Assembly: GCA_050633325.1 (NCBI GenBank)
Contig: JBOEGH010000007.1
Coordinates: forward strand, 77,590-141,589
Direction of reading: 5' to 3'
DNA: 64,000 nucleotides
Origin: UBA1672 sp050633325
GTDB lineage: Bacteria > Pseudomonadota > Alphaproteobacteria > Micavibrionales > Micavibrionaceae
The notes beneath the pieces were generated by a model, which was not told where the DNA came from, did not search any database, and saw only the letters and a program-made list of their open reading frames with translations. The position numbers and the translations under genes were made by a program. Below are positions 53,628 to 62,554 of this stretch, piece by piece; position 1 is the first letter of the stretch, and each line of letters opens with the position of its first letter.

Positions 53628-55103
53628 ATGCTATACCAACTTCATGAACTAAAACATGCAATGATGATTCCAATGCGTATACAGGCTAACTTTACGCGTG
53701 CATTATTAGAGAATCCACTTAACCCGTTATCAAACACGCAATTAGGTAGAACCATAATCGCCAATACTACATTGTTTGAGCGTATAACCAGACGCTTTGA
53801 ACGACCTGAATTTGGCCTGCACGAGACAGAAATTAATGGCGAAAAGGTCGCTGTTAAAGAAAATATAATCGTTGAAAAACCATTCGGATCTTTGCTTAAT
53901 TTCAAAAGAGGAACAAAAAGAAATGACCCTAAGGTTTTAATTGTTGCGCCTATGTCTGGACATTTTGCAACCCTATTACGTGGAACTGTAGAATCCCTAC
54001 TACCTCATCATGACGTTTACATCACAGATTGGGAAGATGCGCGCCAAGTCCCTATGTCAGAGGGAGGCTTTGATTTTGATGATTATATTACGTATTTACG
54101 AGAGTTTATGAGCCTTTTAGGTGCGGATACACACGTCATCGCAGTATGCCAACCGGCAGTTCCTGTGCTTGCTGCTATATCTCTTATGGCGACAGAAAAT
54201 GATCCTAATCAGCCACTAACCATGACATTGATGGGCGGACCAATCGATACGCGCGTATCCAAAACAGAGGTAACTGAACTTGCCGAAACTCGACCGTTAA
54301 AATGGTTTGAAAACTCTGTCCTTTACAATGTTCCATTTCACTATCCAGGTACGCAAAGGCGTGTTTACCCGGGGTTTTTACAGCTTTCAGGATTCATGTC
54401 CATGAATCTAGACACACATATAGATTCGCATATGAAATTTTACCAACACCTTATCGAAGGTGATGATGATTCTAGTGAAAGACATAAGAAGTTTTATAAC
54501 GAATACCTTTCCGTCATGGATATACCCGCAGAATTTTACCTTCAGACAGTTGCCGAAGTATTTCAAAAACACTCTCTGCCATGTGGCAAAATGAAATGGC
54601 GTGACCCATATACCGGAAATTTAATAGATGTAAGACCACAAGATATAAAACATACCGCCCTATTAACTATTGAGGGTGAATTAGATGATATATCAGCACG
54701 CGGACAGACTACTGCGGCACACAATCTTTGTCATTCCCTTCCACAACGTAAACAGTTTCATCACTTTCAATTAGAGTGTGGGCACTATGGAATATTCAAC
54801 GGAGGCAGGTGGAGAAAACAAATCATGCCTCGGATCAGAGAATTCATACGTGAATTTGATAAAGACAAAGATCCTGTTCCTTCAAAAGACTTGAAGAATG
54901 TAGAATCCGTAATGCCTGATCGTTACGACCATGATAAACACGGTATTGCCGCGGTACGTCGTTGGTTAAAAGAACATCAACCTGAGAACTACAAAGATAC
55001 AAAAATAGTTAGCAACAAAAACACCTCTAAGAATAACAAGAAAAAGAAAACTCCCCCTTCTTCCAAAACGGATAACCCCAAAAGCAAAAATAAGGTTAAA
55101 TAA
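53628..55103 (+). CDS. phaZ: Intracellular polyhydroxyalkanoate depolymerase
   Basis: Breaks down stored PHA granules. 491 aa with the N-terminal MLYQLHELKHAMM and PHB_depo_C features of the intracellular PhaZ family. The nucleophile is Cys in AVCQPAVPV (about 176), typical of PhaZ1-type enzymes, with a C-terminal His in LECGHYGIFNGGRW. The last 40 residues are a Lys/Ser/Asn tail that could bind nucleic acid or the granule surface. Its stop overlaps the start of the next gene (TAATG). Confidence 0.9.
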   Translation: MLYQLHELKHAMMIPMRIQANFTRALLENPLNPLSNTQLGRTIIANTTLFERITRRFERPEFGLHETEINGEKVAVKENIIVEKPFGSLLNFKRGTKRNDPKVLIVAPMSGHFATLLRGTVESLLPHHDVYITDWEDARQVPMSEGGFDFDDYITYLREFMSLLGADTHVIAVCQPAVPVLAAISLMATENDPNQPLTMTLMGGPIDTRVSKTEVTELAETRPLKWFENSVLYNVPFHYPGTQRRVYPGFLQLSGFMSMNLDTHIDSHMKFYQHLIEGDDDSSERHKKFYNEYLSVMDIPAEFYLQTVAEVFQKHSLPCGKMKWRDPYTGNLIDVRPQDIKHTALLTIEGELDDISARGQTTAAHNLCHSLPQRKQFHHFQLECGHYGIFNGGRWRKQIMPRIREFIREFDKDKDPVPSKDLKNVESVMPDRYDHDKHGIAAVRRWLKEHQPENYKDTKIVSNKNTSKNNKKKKTPPSSKTDNPKSKNKVK

Positions 55104-55783
55104 TGATTGAGGATATGGTCACGGTAAAACGAAGCAAACGTGCAAAACGTGTTGCCCTAAGGCTTGACCCCGTAGAAAGAGTAGTAAATCTTGTCGTTCC
55201 TCAACGTATGTCATTAAAAAAAGCTTATTACTTCGCCCGCGAGCACGAAGACTGGGTTAAGGAAACTCTGGATAACCTTGCTCCTGCTGTGCCTTTTAAA
55301 CACAACACCATTCTGCCTATTTTTGGTGATAAGGTTACAATTGATATACAACACATGCCAGAGGCAAAGCGTACAACGTTAAAGCAAAATGACGATGTAT
55401 TAATTGTCAAAACTTATCAAGATGACCCGACCAACCGCATCACTACACACCTAAAAAAACTAGCTCGACATGGATTAGCAGACATAGCAAGTGAGAAAGC
55501 TGACGCTATTAATAAAGTCATTTCCTCTGTAAGTGTTCGTGATACTAAAAGCCGCTGGGGTAGTTGCTCTCAAGATGGGAGCATCTCCTTTTCATGGAGA
55601 TTGATATTCGCGCCATACGATGCCATCGATTACGTGGTTGCACATGAGGTTGCGCACTTAGTTCACATGGATCACAGCAAAGACTTTTGGAGTTTATGCA
55701 AAAAACTATCCTGTAATTTCGAAGAAGGTAAAGGATGGATGCAAAACAACGGCAATGAACTTATGCGATATGGTAAAAAGTAA
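55103..55783 (+). CDS. YgjP-like metallopeptidase (DUF45/M48-type)
   Basis: 226 aa with the zinc motif HEVAHLVHMDHSKDFW (about 180). The N-terminal half carries RAKRVALRLDPVERVVNLVVP, typical of DUF45, and KSRWGSCS just before the motif. No export signal. Relatives are often of unknown function or act in DNA repair/phage loci. Coupled to phaZ by one base overlap. Confidence 0.88.
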   Translation: MIEDMVTVKRSKRAKRVALRLDPVERVVNLVVPQRMSLKKAYYFAREHEDWVKETLDNLAPAVPFKHNTILPIFGDKVTIDIQHMPEAKRTTLKQNDDVLIVKTYQDDPTNRITTHLKKLARHGLADIASEKADAINKVISSVSVRDTKSRWGSCSQDGSISFSWRLIFAPYDAIDYVVAHEVAHLVHMDHSKDFWSLCKKLSCNFEEGKGWMQNNGNELMRYGKK

Positions 55784-55784
55784 T

Positions 55785-56276
55785 TCACCTACGTTTATCG
55801 ATATAATCTAAAGCGCCCTGCAAAATATGCTGTGCCGCCAATTTATCAATAAGCCCTGTGTCCTTTGCGCGCCTTTTTGAGATATCCACAGATTTACCCA
55901 CAAAGTCCTCCACAACAGATGTGGATAACCTTTCATCCCACAAGCCGACCCATAGATTATCCCCCTTCAAACCATCGGATAACTGCGCAATGAACTCCAA
56001 GCCAAAATCGCGTACCGATTGGCATCTCGGCCCTGCACTGTCATCCATATTTAATGGGTATCCAAAAACATAACCGCCTACGTCATAATCTCTAATTATC
56101 TCTTCAAGCGCTTTAAGGTCTTTAGAAAACTTTGTTCTTTTCAATGTACACAGAGGAAACGCAATGCTTTGCCCGCTATCAGACAAAGAAACACCAATTG
56201 TTTTCTTGCCCAAATCCAAGCCCATGAGTGCAACACCATCAGGGCAATTACTGTAATTATTTTGAACTAAATCCAT
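55785..56276 (-). CDS. ruvX: Putative pre-16S rRNA nuclease / Holliday-junction resolvase RuvX
   Basis: 163 aa of the YqgF family. The RNase H-like fold has the first catalytic Asp in GLDLGKKTIGVSLSD and a later Glu/Asp in LWDERLSTSVVED. The N-terminal dozen residues are extra. It is convergent with the YgjP-like gene by one base and divergent from gatC. Confidence 0.93.
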   Translation of the reverse strand: MDLVQNNYSNCPDGVALMGLDLGKKTIGVSLSDSGQSIAFPLCTLKRTKFSKDLKALEEIIRDYDVGGYVFGYPLNMDDSAGPRCQSVRDFGLEFIAQLSDGLKGDNLWVGLWDERLSTSVVEDFVGKSVDISKRRAKDTGLIDKLAAQHILQGALDYIDKRR

Positions 56277-56367
56277 AATCGTTATTTACCCTATATAAGG
56301 CTTGCGCGCTAGACTTCCCGATGATAAAAGTCCAAGGGTTAACAATCAATATCAAAAAGGCGAATAT

Positions 56368-56655
56368 ATGTCTCTGGATAAGGAAAGCGTAAAAAAAGTT
56401 GCTTCTCTCGCACGTATTAGAATGAGCGATGAAGAACTGGAACGCATGGTACCACAACTATCAAAAATCATAGGCTTTGTAGAACAGCTTGCAGAAGTGG
56501 ATACAGATAATGTAGAGCCACTGGCAAACGTTGTGGACATCACTCCTGAGCTACGTGACGATATCGTTAACGATGGTAACTGTGAAGATCTAGTATTAAA
56601 GAATGCTCCGGAAGAAACTCAAGGGTATTTTGTTGTTCCTAAGGTAATTGAATAA
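56368..56655 (+). CDS. gatC: Aspartyl/glutamyl-tRNA amidotransferase subunit C
   Basis: 95 aa, clamps GatA and GatB together. Start at 56368 (MSLDKESVKKVASLARI), the usual GatC N-terminus; a longer reading upstream is not supported. The pattern LSKIIGFVEQL, NVEPL and LRDDIV matches the family. First of gatC-orf-gatA-orf-gatB. Confidence 0.95.
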   Translation: MSLDKESVKKVASLARIRMSDEELERMVPQLSKIIGFVEQLAEVDTDNVEPLANVVDITPELRDDIVNDGNCEDLVLKNAPEETQGYFVVPKVIE

Positions 56656-56669
56656 AAGGAATATATAAT

Positions 56670-56897
56670 ATGTCTTTGCAGAGCATTCCTGAAAATCAGA
56701 AACGCATAATAAGGATGGTCGGATTAACAAGCGGCCTGTTTTTCATATCAGCATCAACATTTATATTAACATATCCTGATTATGCATCTAATTTACTAGG
56801 TTCTAGCGCTCAATTAATCGCCTATATTGGCCTATTTGTAGGAATAATAGATTCTATTCTGGCTTTATTCATATTTCGTTCGAAAGAGAAAAAATGA
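56670..56897 (+). CDS. Small two-helix membrane protein between gatC and gatA
   Basis: 75 aa with helices at about 17-38 and 48-68 and a basic C-terminus (RSKEKK). I do not recognise the family. The stop overlaps the gatA ATG by four bases (ATGA), so it is translated with gatA. An aerobic-marine insertion in this place is not something I know from other genomes. Confidence 0.65.
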   Translation: MSLQSIPENQKRIIRMVGLTSGLFFISASTFILTYPDYASNLLGSSAQLIAYIGLFVGIIDSILALFIFRSKEKK

Positions 56898-58375
56898 CAC
56901 AATTAACAGACTTAACAATTACAGAGGCTATAGATTCTCTGGAGAAAAAAGAATTCACTGCGGTTGAACTTGCACAAGCGCATATTGATGCAATGGCAGA
57001 ACACAAAAACATTAACGCCTATATCACTGAAACTCCTGATATTGCGATTAAGCAGGCAGAGGAATCAGATAAACGTCGTGCTTCTGGTGATGCAGGTGCG
57101 CTAGATGGTATACCTTTGGCTATTAAAGATTTGTTTTGCACAAATGACGTTCAAACAACCGCAGCAAGTCACATTTTAGAGGGTTTTAAACCACAATATG
57201 AATCAACCGTTACCCAAAAGCTATTTAATGGCGGTGCTGTTATGTTGGGTAAAAGTAACCTTGATGAATTTGCCATGGGTTCCTCTAATACTACTAGTTA
57301 TTTCGGCGATGTAATAAACCCGTGGAAACGTAATGAAGACGATGCAAACCTTACCCCCGGAGGATCATCAGGTGGCTCTGCCGCTGCTGTTGCGGCGCGC
57401 ATTTGTATGGGTGCTACGGGTACTGATACCGGAGGATCAATACGCCAACCGGCTTCGTTTTGTGGTATTACAGGTATAAAACCTACCTATGGACGTTGCT
57501 CTCGTTGGGGGACAATCGCATTTGCTTCATCATTAGATCAGGCAGGTACATTCGCACGTACGGTAGAAGATAATGCCCTACTCCTTAGAACAATGTCAGG
57601 ATACGATCCTAAGGACAGTACATCTGCGAACAAAGAAGTACCGGATTTCCTTGCCGCTTTAACAGGCGATATAAAAGGCAAAGTAATTGGTATTCCAAAA
57701 GAATATCGCGTTGATGGTATGCCAGAGGAAATTTCATCACTTTGGCAACAAGGCGTTGAATGGTTAGAAAGCGCAGGGGCAAAAACAGTTGAAGTAAGCC
57801 TACCTCACACGCATTATGCCTTGGCCACTTACTATGTTATTGCACCTGCTGAGGCTTCTTCTAACTTGGCACGTTACGATGGCGTTCGCTTTGGTCATCG
57901 TGCAAATGAAGATGATTTAACAGACATGTATGAAGTAACCAGAGCGGAAGGTTTCGGTGACGAAGTAAAACGCCGTATTATGATCGGAACATACGCCCTA
58001 TCATCAGGTTACTACGATGCATATTATATCAAAGCGCAAAAAGTACGCAGACTTATATCTCAGGACTTTTTAGACGCATTTAATAAATGTGATGCATTAC
58101 TAACACCTACCGCTCCATCTGCCGCATTCGCAATTGGCGAAAACGAAGATGATCCAATAAAAATGTATCTAAATGATGTATTCACGGTTCCTGCCTCTCT
58201 TGCTGGATTACCCGGCATTTCTGTTCCCGCGGGACTGGATTCGCAGGGCCTACCGCTAGGTCTACAGGTTATTGGTCGTCCATGGGATGAGGAAACTGTA
58301 TTAAAAGTTGCAGGTGTGGTTGAGAATCTGGCACAATTTAATCACATGCCATGTTCAGTTAAAAAGGCCAAATAA
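56894..58375 (+). CDS. gatA: Aspartyl/glutamyl-tRNA amidotransferase subunit A
   Basis: Amidase that makes ammonia from glutamine for Glu-tRNA-Gln/Asp-tRNA-Asn amidation. 493 aa with the Ser-cisSer-Lys triad K78 (LAIKDLF), S158 (PGGSSGGS) and S182 (DTGGSIRQPA). Shares bases with both neighbours, the small membrane gene upstream and the eight-Cys gene downstream (TAATG). Confidence 0.97.
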   Translation: MTQLTDLTITEAIDSLEKKEFTAVELAQAHIDAMAEHKNINAYITETPDIAIKQAEESDKRRASGDAGALDGIPLAIKDLFCTNDVQTTAASHILEGFKPQYESTVTQKLFNGGAVMLGKSNLDEFAMGSSNTTSYFGDVINPWKRNEDDANLTPGGSSGGSAAAVAARICMGATGTDTGGSIRQPASFCGITGIKPTYGRCSRWGTIAFASSLDQAGTFARTVEDNALLLRTMSGYDPKDSTSANKEVPDFLAALTGDIKGKVIGIPKEYRVDGMPEEISSLWQQGVEWLESAGAKTVEVSLPHTHYALATYYVIAPAEASSNLARYDGVRFGHRANEDDLTDMYEVTRAEGFGDEVKRRIMIGTYALSSGYYDAYYIKAQKVRRLISQDFLDAFNKCDALLTPTAPSAAFAIGENEDDPIKMYLNDVFTVPASLAGLPGISVPAGLDSQGLPLGLQVIGRPWDEETVLKVAGVVENLAQFNHMPCSVKKAK

Positions 58376-59037
58376 TGATTTCAAAACCTTACATACAGAC
58401 AATTCTTACACTAATCATTGCTATATCATTAGGAATATCTTTTAACGCATATGCGCAAAACCCACCGAATAATGATGTACAATCTCTAAGTGACATTTTA
58501 AATGATGAAGAAGATTATGGCAGTAATGGTAAACCGTTAACTTCTGAAATAATGGCTAATCACTATTATAAAACATGCTCTAACAAGAAAAACCTCTCAT
58601 TTGATGAGGAAGAAACAAAAATAATTTGCGCTTGTAGTTCAGCCAAAATGTCAGAAATTCTTTCCGTTCAAGAGTTTAAAGACTTAGAGAAGAAAACTAA
58701 GGCAGGTAAAGATGCACGTGGTAAATATATTGCTTATGCTTATGCCCCTTGTATGAAACATGTGATCGAAAGAAAGGTAAAGCATGATTGCTATGCTTCT
58801 AAAAGTTTAGACGATGTCGTTTCAGGAAAGAAAAGCTTGTGCAAATGTGTGGTTGACCGCTTTAAATACCATATTGATCAAAATGCTACTTTAATAGTCA
58901 GAAAAGCAACCCATTACAACCCGATGACGTTAAATCCATTGGAAGAGTATTTTAAACATGACAACTATTACAGTCAGCGTGATCACACTATAAAACAGTG
59001 CAGATTTGAATTTTTTTATAAAATAGAAAACAGATAA
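58375..59037 (+). CDS. Exported eight-cysteine protein in the gat operon
   Basis: Unknown family, 220 aa with a Sec signal peptide (residues 1-27, cleavage after AYA). Cysteines lie at 68, 85, 87, 126, 139, 156, 158 and 209. The first three form C-x16-C-x-C and so do 139, 156 and 158; the same layout occurs in the suf-operon protein at 38801. CxC sites are IICAC and LCKC. A periplasmic disulfide or metal role is possible. Coupled to gatA by TAATG and 24 bp before gatB. Confidence 0.72.
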   Translation: MISKPYIQTILTLIIAISLGISFNAYAQNPPNNDVQSLSDILNDEEDYGSNGKPLTSEIMANHYYKTCSNKKNLSFDEEETKIICACSSAKMSEILSVQEFKDLEKKTKAGKDARGKYIAYAYAPCMKHVIERKVKHDCYASKSLDDVVSGKKSLCKCVVDRFKYHIDQNATLIVRKATHYNPMTLNPLEEYFKHDNYYSQRDHTIKQCRFEFFYKIENR

Positions 59038-59061
59038 AATTAATATAATTTAGGAAACATC

Positions 59062-60513
59062 ATGACCCAAATGGTACAAGGCGAAACAGGCGATTGGGAA
59101 ATCGTTATAGGTATGGAAATACATGCTCAAATCAGTGTAGAATCGAAGTTATTCTCTGGTGCTTCAACCAGTTTTGGTGCCGCCCCTAACACGCAAGTAT
59201 CGCTGGTCGATGCAGCAATGCCTGGAATGCTTCCCGTTTTAAACAAGCAGTGTGTAGAACAGGCAATAAAAACCGGTCTTGGTCTTAATTCTCAGATAAA
59301 TACACACTCTGTATTTGCACGGAAAAATTACTTTTACCCCGATCTGCCGCAAGGTTACCAAATATCACAATTTGAGGACCCTATCGTTGGCAAAGGCACG
59401 ATAGAGATCGATTTACCGGATGGTAGCATCAAAAACATTGGCATTACGCGATTGCACCTTGAGCAAGACGCAGGGAAATCAGTACATGACCAACATCCTA
59501 AGAAAACTTATGTTGACTTAAACCGCTCTGGATGTGCCCTAATGGAAATTGTTTCAGAACCTGACATACGTGGCCCAGAAGAAGCAACAGCATATCTATC
59601 TAAAATTCGTATGATTCTCAGATATCTTGAAACATGTGATGGAAACATGGATGAAGGATCTATGCGCGCAGATGTAAATATTTCTGTTAGAAAACCAGGA
59701 GGAGACCTTGGTACACGTGCAGAAATTAAAAACGTGAACTCTTTAAAAGCAGTGCAACAGGCCATTGAATTCGAAGCAAGAAGACAAGTTGATTTAATCG
59801 AAGACGGTAAAGAAGTTGACCAAGAAACGCGCTTATGGGATCCGGTTAAACTGGAAACAAGATCAATGCGCTCAAAAGAAGAAGCTCATGATTACCGTTA
59901 CTTCCCTGATCCTGATTTACTTCCATTGGTATTTGAACAAAGCTGGGTTGATGAAATTAAGCAAACGTTGCCAGAGCTTCCAGATCAGAAAAAACATAGA
60001 TTTATGGATGATTTTGGCCTAAACCGTTATGACGCTAGCGTTCTAATCGCAGAAAGAAATCGTGCGGATTACTACGAAAATGTTGCGCAAGGACGTGATT
60101 CTAAGCTTGCTGCTAATTGGGTAATTAATGAACTTCTTGGGATATTAAAGAAGAATGAAAAGACATTAGGTGAAAGCCCAATTTCGGCGAATGATCTTGG
60201 TGAACTTATTGATTTAATTTCCAATGACACTATTTCCGGGAAAATTGCCAAAGATGTATTTTCTGACATGTTTACAAGCGGAAAAAGCGCATCTGTGATC
60301 GTTGATGAAAAAGGATTGAAGCAGGTTACAGATACTGGCGCAATTGAGGCAATAGTTGACGAAGTAATAGGCGAAAACCCAGACAATGTAGACGCATATA
60401 AAGGCGGTAAAGACAAATTGTTCGGATTTTTTGTCGGACAAGTAATGAAAAAATCACAGGGTAAGGCTAACCCTGCTGTTGTTAACAAGTTACTGAAAGA
60501 AAAACTGATATAA
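59062..60513 (+). CDS. gatB: Aspartyl/glutamyl-tRNA amidotransferase subunit B
   Basis: tRNA-binding and kinase/amidation subunit. 483 aa with the start GDWEIVIGMEIHAQI, YFYPDLPQGYQISQ, and the Yqey-like tail at about 335-483. Conserved HLEQDAGKS and DLNRSGCALMEIVSEPD are present. The stop overlaps the start of the DUF4177-like gene (TAATG). Confidence 0.97.
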   Translation: MTQMVQGETGDWEIVIGMEIHAQISVESKLFSGASTSFGAAPNTQVSLVDAAMPGMLPVLNKQCVEQAIKTGLGLNSQINTHSVFARKNYFYPDLPQGYQISQFEDPIVGKGTIEIDLPDGSIKNIGITRLHLEQDAGKSVHDQHPKKTYVDLNRSGCALMEIVSEPDIRGPEEATAYLSKIRMILRYLETCDGNMDEGSMRADVNISVRKPGGDLGTRAEIKNVNSLKAVQQAIEFEARRQVDLIEDGKEVDQETRLWDPVKLETRSMRSKEEAHDYRYFPDPDLLPLVFEQSWVDEIKQTLPELPDQKKHRFMDDFGLNRYDASVLIAERNRADYYENVAQGRDSKLAANWVINELLGILKKNEKTLGESPISANDLGELIDLISNDTISGKIAKDVFSDMFTSGKSASVIVDEKGLKQVTDTGAIEAIVDEVIGENPDNVDAYKGGKDKLFGFFVGQVMKKSQGKANPAVVNKLLKEKLI

Positions 60514-60731
60514 TGAAATTTGAATATAAAGTAGCAATATACAGAGAGAGCATGCTTGGATCACTATTTCTTGGTGGTTCAAAAGTTGACCCTTTGAAAT
60601 TCACTGATTTCTTGAATAAGAATGGTCAAGATGGGTGGGAAGTAGTAACAATGGAACGTGAAGTACGCCGCATGTTATTATTCTTCAGCAGAGAAGCCTT
60701 TCTGGTTGTAATGAAAAAACCTAAGGAGTAA
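60513..60731 (+). CDS. DUF4177-like small protein
   Basis: 72 aa with a beta-alpha-beta pattern MKFEYKVAIY, a FTDFLNKNGQDGWEVV helix-strand and a C-terminal strand AFLVVMKK. The NGQDGWEVV element is characteristic of DUF4177. No membrane helix. Coupled to gatB. Confidence 0.7.
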   Translation: MKFEYKVAIYRESMLGSLFLGGSKVDPLKFTDFLNKNGQDGWEVVTMEREVRRMLLFFSREAFLVVMKKPKE

Positions 60732-60737
60732 ATCAAC

Positions 60738-60956
60738 ATGAATCATCAAATACTTCTTAAAGCCATTATAGCAATGGTATGCATAGGTGCCCTACTATGC
60801 ATAACTCAATTATGGACATCTTTATTGGCGTGGGACATTTTCTTTAAAGTACTTATAACTCTTGGAATATTAATTATAGTTGCCGCATTTGGAATAGTAG
60901 CCAAGGCAGACTTAGGGTCAAAAAAAAAGATGAAAGATGATAATTATCTTGATTAG
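60738..60956 (+). CDS. Small two-helix membrane protein
   Basis: 72 aa with helices at about 6-26 and 34-54 and a Lys-rich C-terminus (SKKKMKDD). AAGGAG eleven or so bases before the ATG supports the start. Last gene of the gat cluster, unknown function. Confidence 0.62.
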   Translation: MNHQILLKAIIAMVCIGALLCITQLWTSLLAWDIFFKVLITLGILIIVAAFGIVAKADLGSKKKMKDDNYLD

Positions 60957-60986
60957 ATAATTTATTTATTTTTATACCTAAACCAC

Positions 60987-61015
60987 TTTACAATAGAAGC
61001 ATAATCCCCTAATAA
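60987..61015 (+). promoter_or_regulatory. Possible promoter of tRNA-Ser
   Basis: TTTACA (60987-60992), a 17-base spacer and TAATAA (61010-61015) lie 18 bp before the tRNA. The -35 has five of six consensus bases; the -10 is weak. Confidence 0.4.
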
Positions 61016-61032
61016 AAGGGACTGAATTGTTA

Positions 61033-61125
61033 GGAGACTTGGCCGAGTGGCTGAAGGCGCTCCCCTGCTAAGGGAGTATGGGGTTTATAGCCTCATCGAG
61101 GGTTCGAATCCCTCAGTCTCCGCCA
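61033..61125 (+). tRNA. tRNA-Ser (GCT)
   Basis: A 93-nt class II tRNA with encoded CCA. Acceptor arms GGAGACT (61033-61039) and AGTCTCC (61115-61121) pair, the anticodon stem CTCCC/GGGAG encloses loop CTGCTAA with anticodon GCT at 61067-61069, and a long variable arm precedes GGTTCGAATCC. It is the presumed attachment site of the integrase 137 bp downstream. Confidence 0.97.
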
Positions 61126-61261
61126 TTTTCATTAACTAGATCTTAATCAAAATCTTATTAACATGTTGTATTAGCTGAAAAATTGTTTTCAGTTGCCTTT
61201 GGGGCGCATTTCGTTCTACCAATTATGGTACACAAAATGACATACAAAGCGGTACACATGG

Positions 61262-62554
61262 ATGGCAAATTATCTTTTTCTACGCGGACAGAATTACTAT
61301 TATAGAAGGCGCGTACCTGAGCATATTTTAGAGTATGAAAACAAGGATATTATAAAGGTATCTCTTGGCACCAAAGACGAAAAAGAAGCCATTCGAAAAG
61401 CAGCTATTTATAACGACTATATTGAGGATTATTGGAAAAGCCTGATTAAGGGCGGTGGCAAGCAAGATGCAGATGCAGCATACCGTGTTGCAATTAAGCT
61501 CGCCAAGGCTCACGGTTTTGCATATAAGAATGCTACCGATATTGCTAAAGCACCATTAGAAGAAATAGTCGAACGCCTTCAAACCGCAACAAAATCCATT
61601 GATAAGCCCGACACAGTATCCTCTGTTCTTGGTGGAACCGAACAACCGGAAATTCTTTTGGACGCCTGTATCGACAAGTTTTGGCCTCTATGCACTGACA
61701 GGCTTACCAATAAATCTGAAGATCAGGTGCGGAAATGGAAAAACCCACGCATTGCCGTAATGAACACCTTCATCGAGGTTATCGGAAACAAGCCCTTAAA
61801 CACAGTTACACGCGCAGACATCCTTAAATACCGTCAATGGTGGATGGATAGAGTTGAAAATGGTGAAGTTGTTGCGGCAACCGTGAACAAAAATGTCATG
61901 TATACGAGGGATGTCCTCCAGCTCGTTGCAATGTCCCACGAGATTGATACTGATTTCGACTTATTATTTTCTAAAATTCGGCTTAAAGAAGTTGAGCATT
62001 CCAGACCGCCTTTTGAGACAGCCTATGTCCAAGATGTACTACTTGCCCCTAATAGTATGGAAACTCTGAATACAGAAGCAAGATTACTTGTATTTGCTAT
62101 GGCTGACACAGGAGCGCGGGAATCTGAATTAATTGGATTACGCAAAGAGGACATATTTTTAAATGAGCCTATTCCGCATATATGGATCAGAGCAAGAAAG
62201 AATCGGGCTCTTAAGACCCCCACCTCAGAAAGAAAGCTGCCATTGGTTGGTGCATCCCTCCATGCATTCAAATTATTGCCTGACGGGTTTTCTCACTATC
62301 GTAACGCGGATACTGCCTCGACTACTATTAATAAGTACTTTCGTGAGAATGGCCTTAAACCAACGCCAGAGCATTCACTGTACTCACTGCGCCATACGTT
62401 TAAGGATCGCTTGCGTGATGCTCAGGCGCCTGAAGAGGTTATTGATGAACTTATGGGGCATAAGAAATCCGGTCCAAAATATGGGCGTGGGCATATGATG
62501 GAAACTAAATATGAATGGATGAAGAAAATCGCGTTTAACATCGCCCCTAGCTAG
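61262..62554 (+). CDS. Tyrosine recombinase/integrase (DUF6538 type)
   Basis: 430-aa integrase of a tRNA-targeting island. The N-terminal FLRGQNYYYRRRVP is the DUF6538-like arm-binding domain, and a core-binding SAM-like domain spans about 125-230. The catalytic domain has Arg in DTGARESELIGLR (about 284), the SLRHTFKDR box (His of HxxR replaced by Tyr-Ser), His in LMGHKKSG and the nucleophile Tyr in KYGRG. It lies next to tRNA-Ser(GCT) in the orientation expected for integration at its 3' end. Overlaps the convergent gene by 8 bp. Confidence 0.9.
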   Translation: MANYLFLRGQNYYYRRRVPEHILEYENKDIIKVSLGTKDEKEAIRKAAIYNDYIEDYWKSLIKGGGKQDADAAYRVAIKLAKAHGFAYKNATDIAKAPLEEIVERLQTATKSIDKPDTVSSVLGGTEQPEILLDACIDKFWPLCTDRLTNKSEDQVRKWKNPRIAVMNTFIEVIGNKPLNTVTRADILKYRQWWMDRVENGEVVAATVNKNVMYTRDVLQLVAMSHEIDTDFDLLFSKIRLKEVEHSRPPFETAYVQDVLLAPNSMETLNTEARLLVFAMADTGARESELIGLRKEDIFLNEPIPHIWIRARKNRALKTPTSERKLPLVGASLHAFKLLPDGFSHYRNADTASTTINKYFRENGLKPTPEHSLYSLRHTFKDRLRDAQAPEEVIDELMGHKKSGPKYGRGHMMETKYEWMKKIAFNIAPS

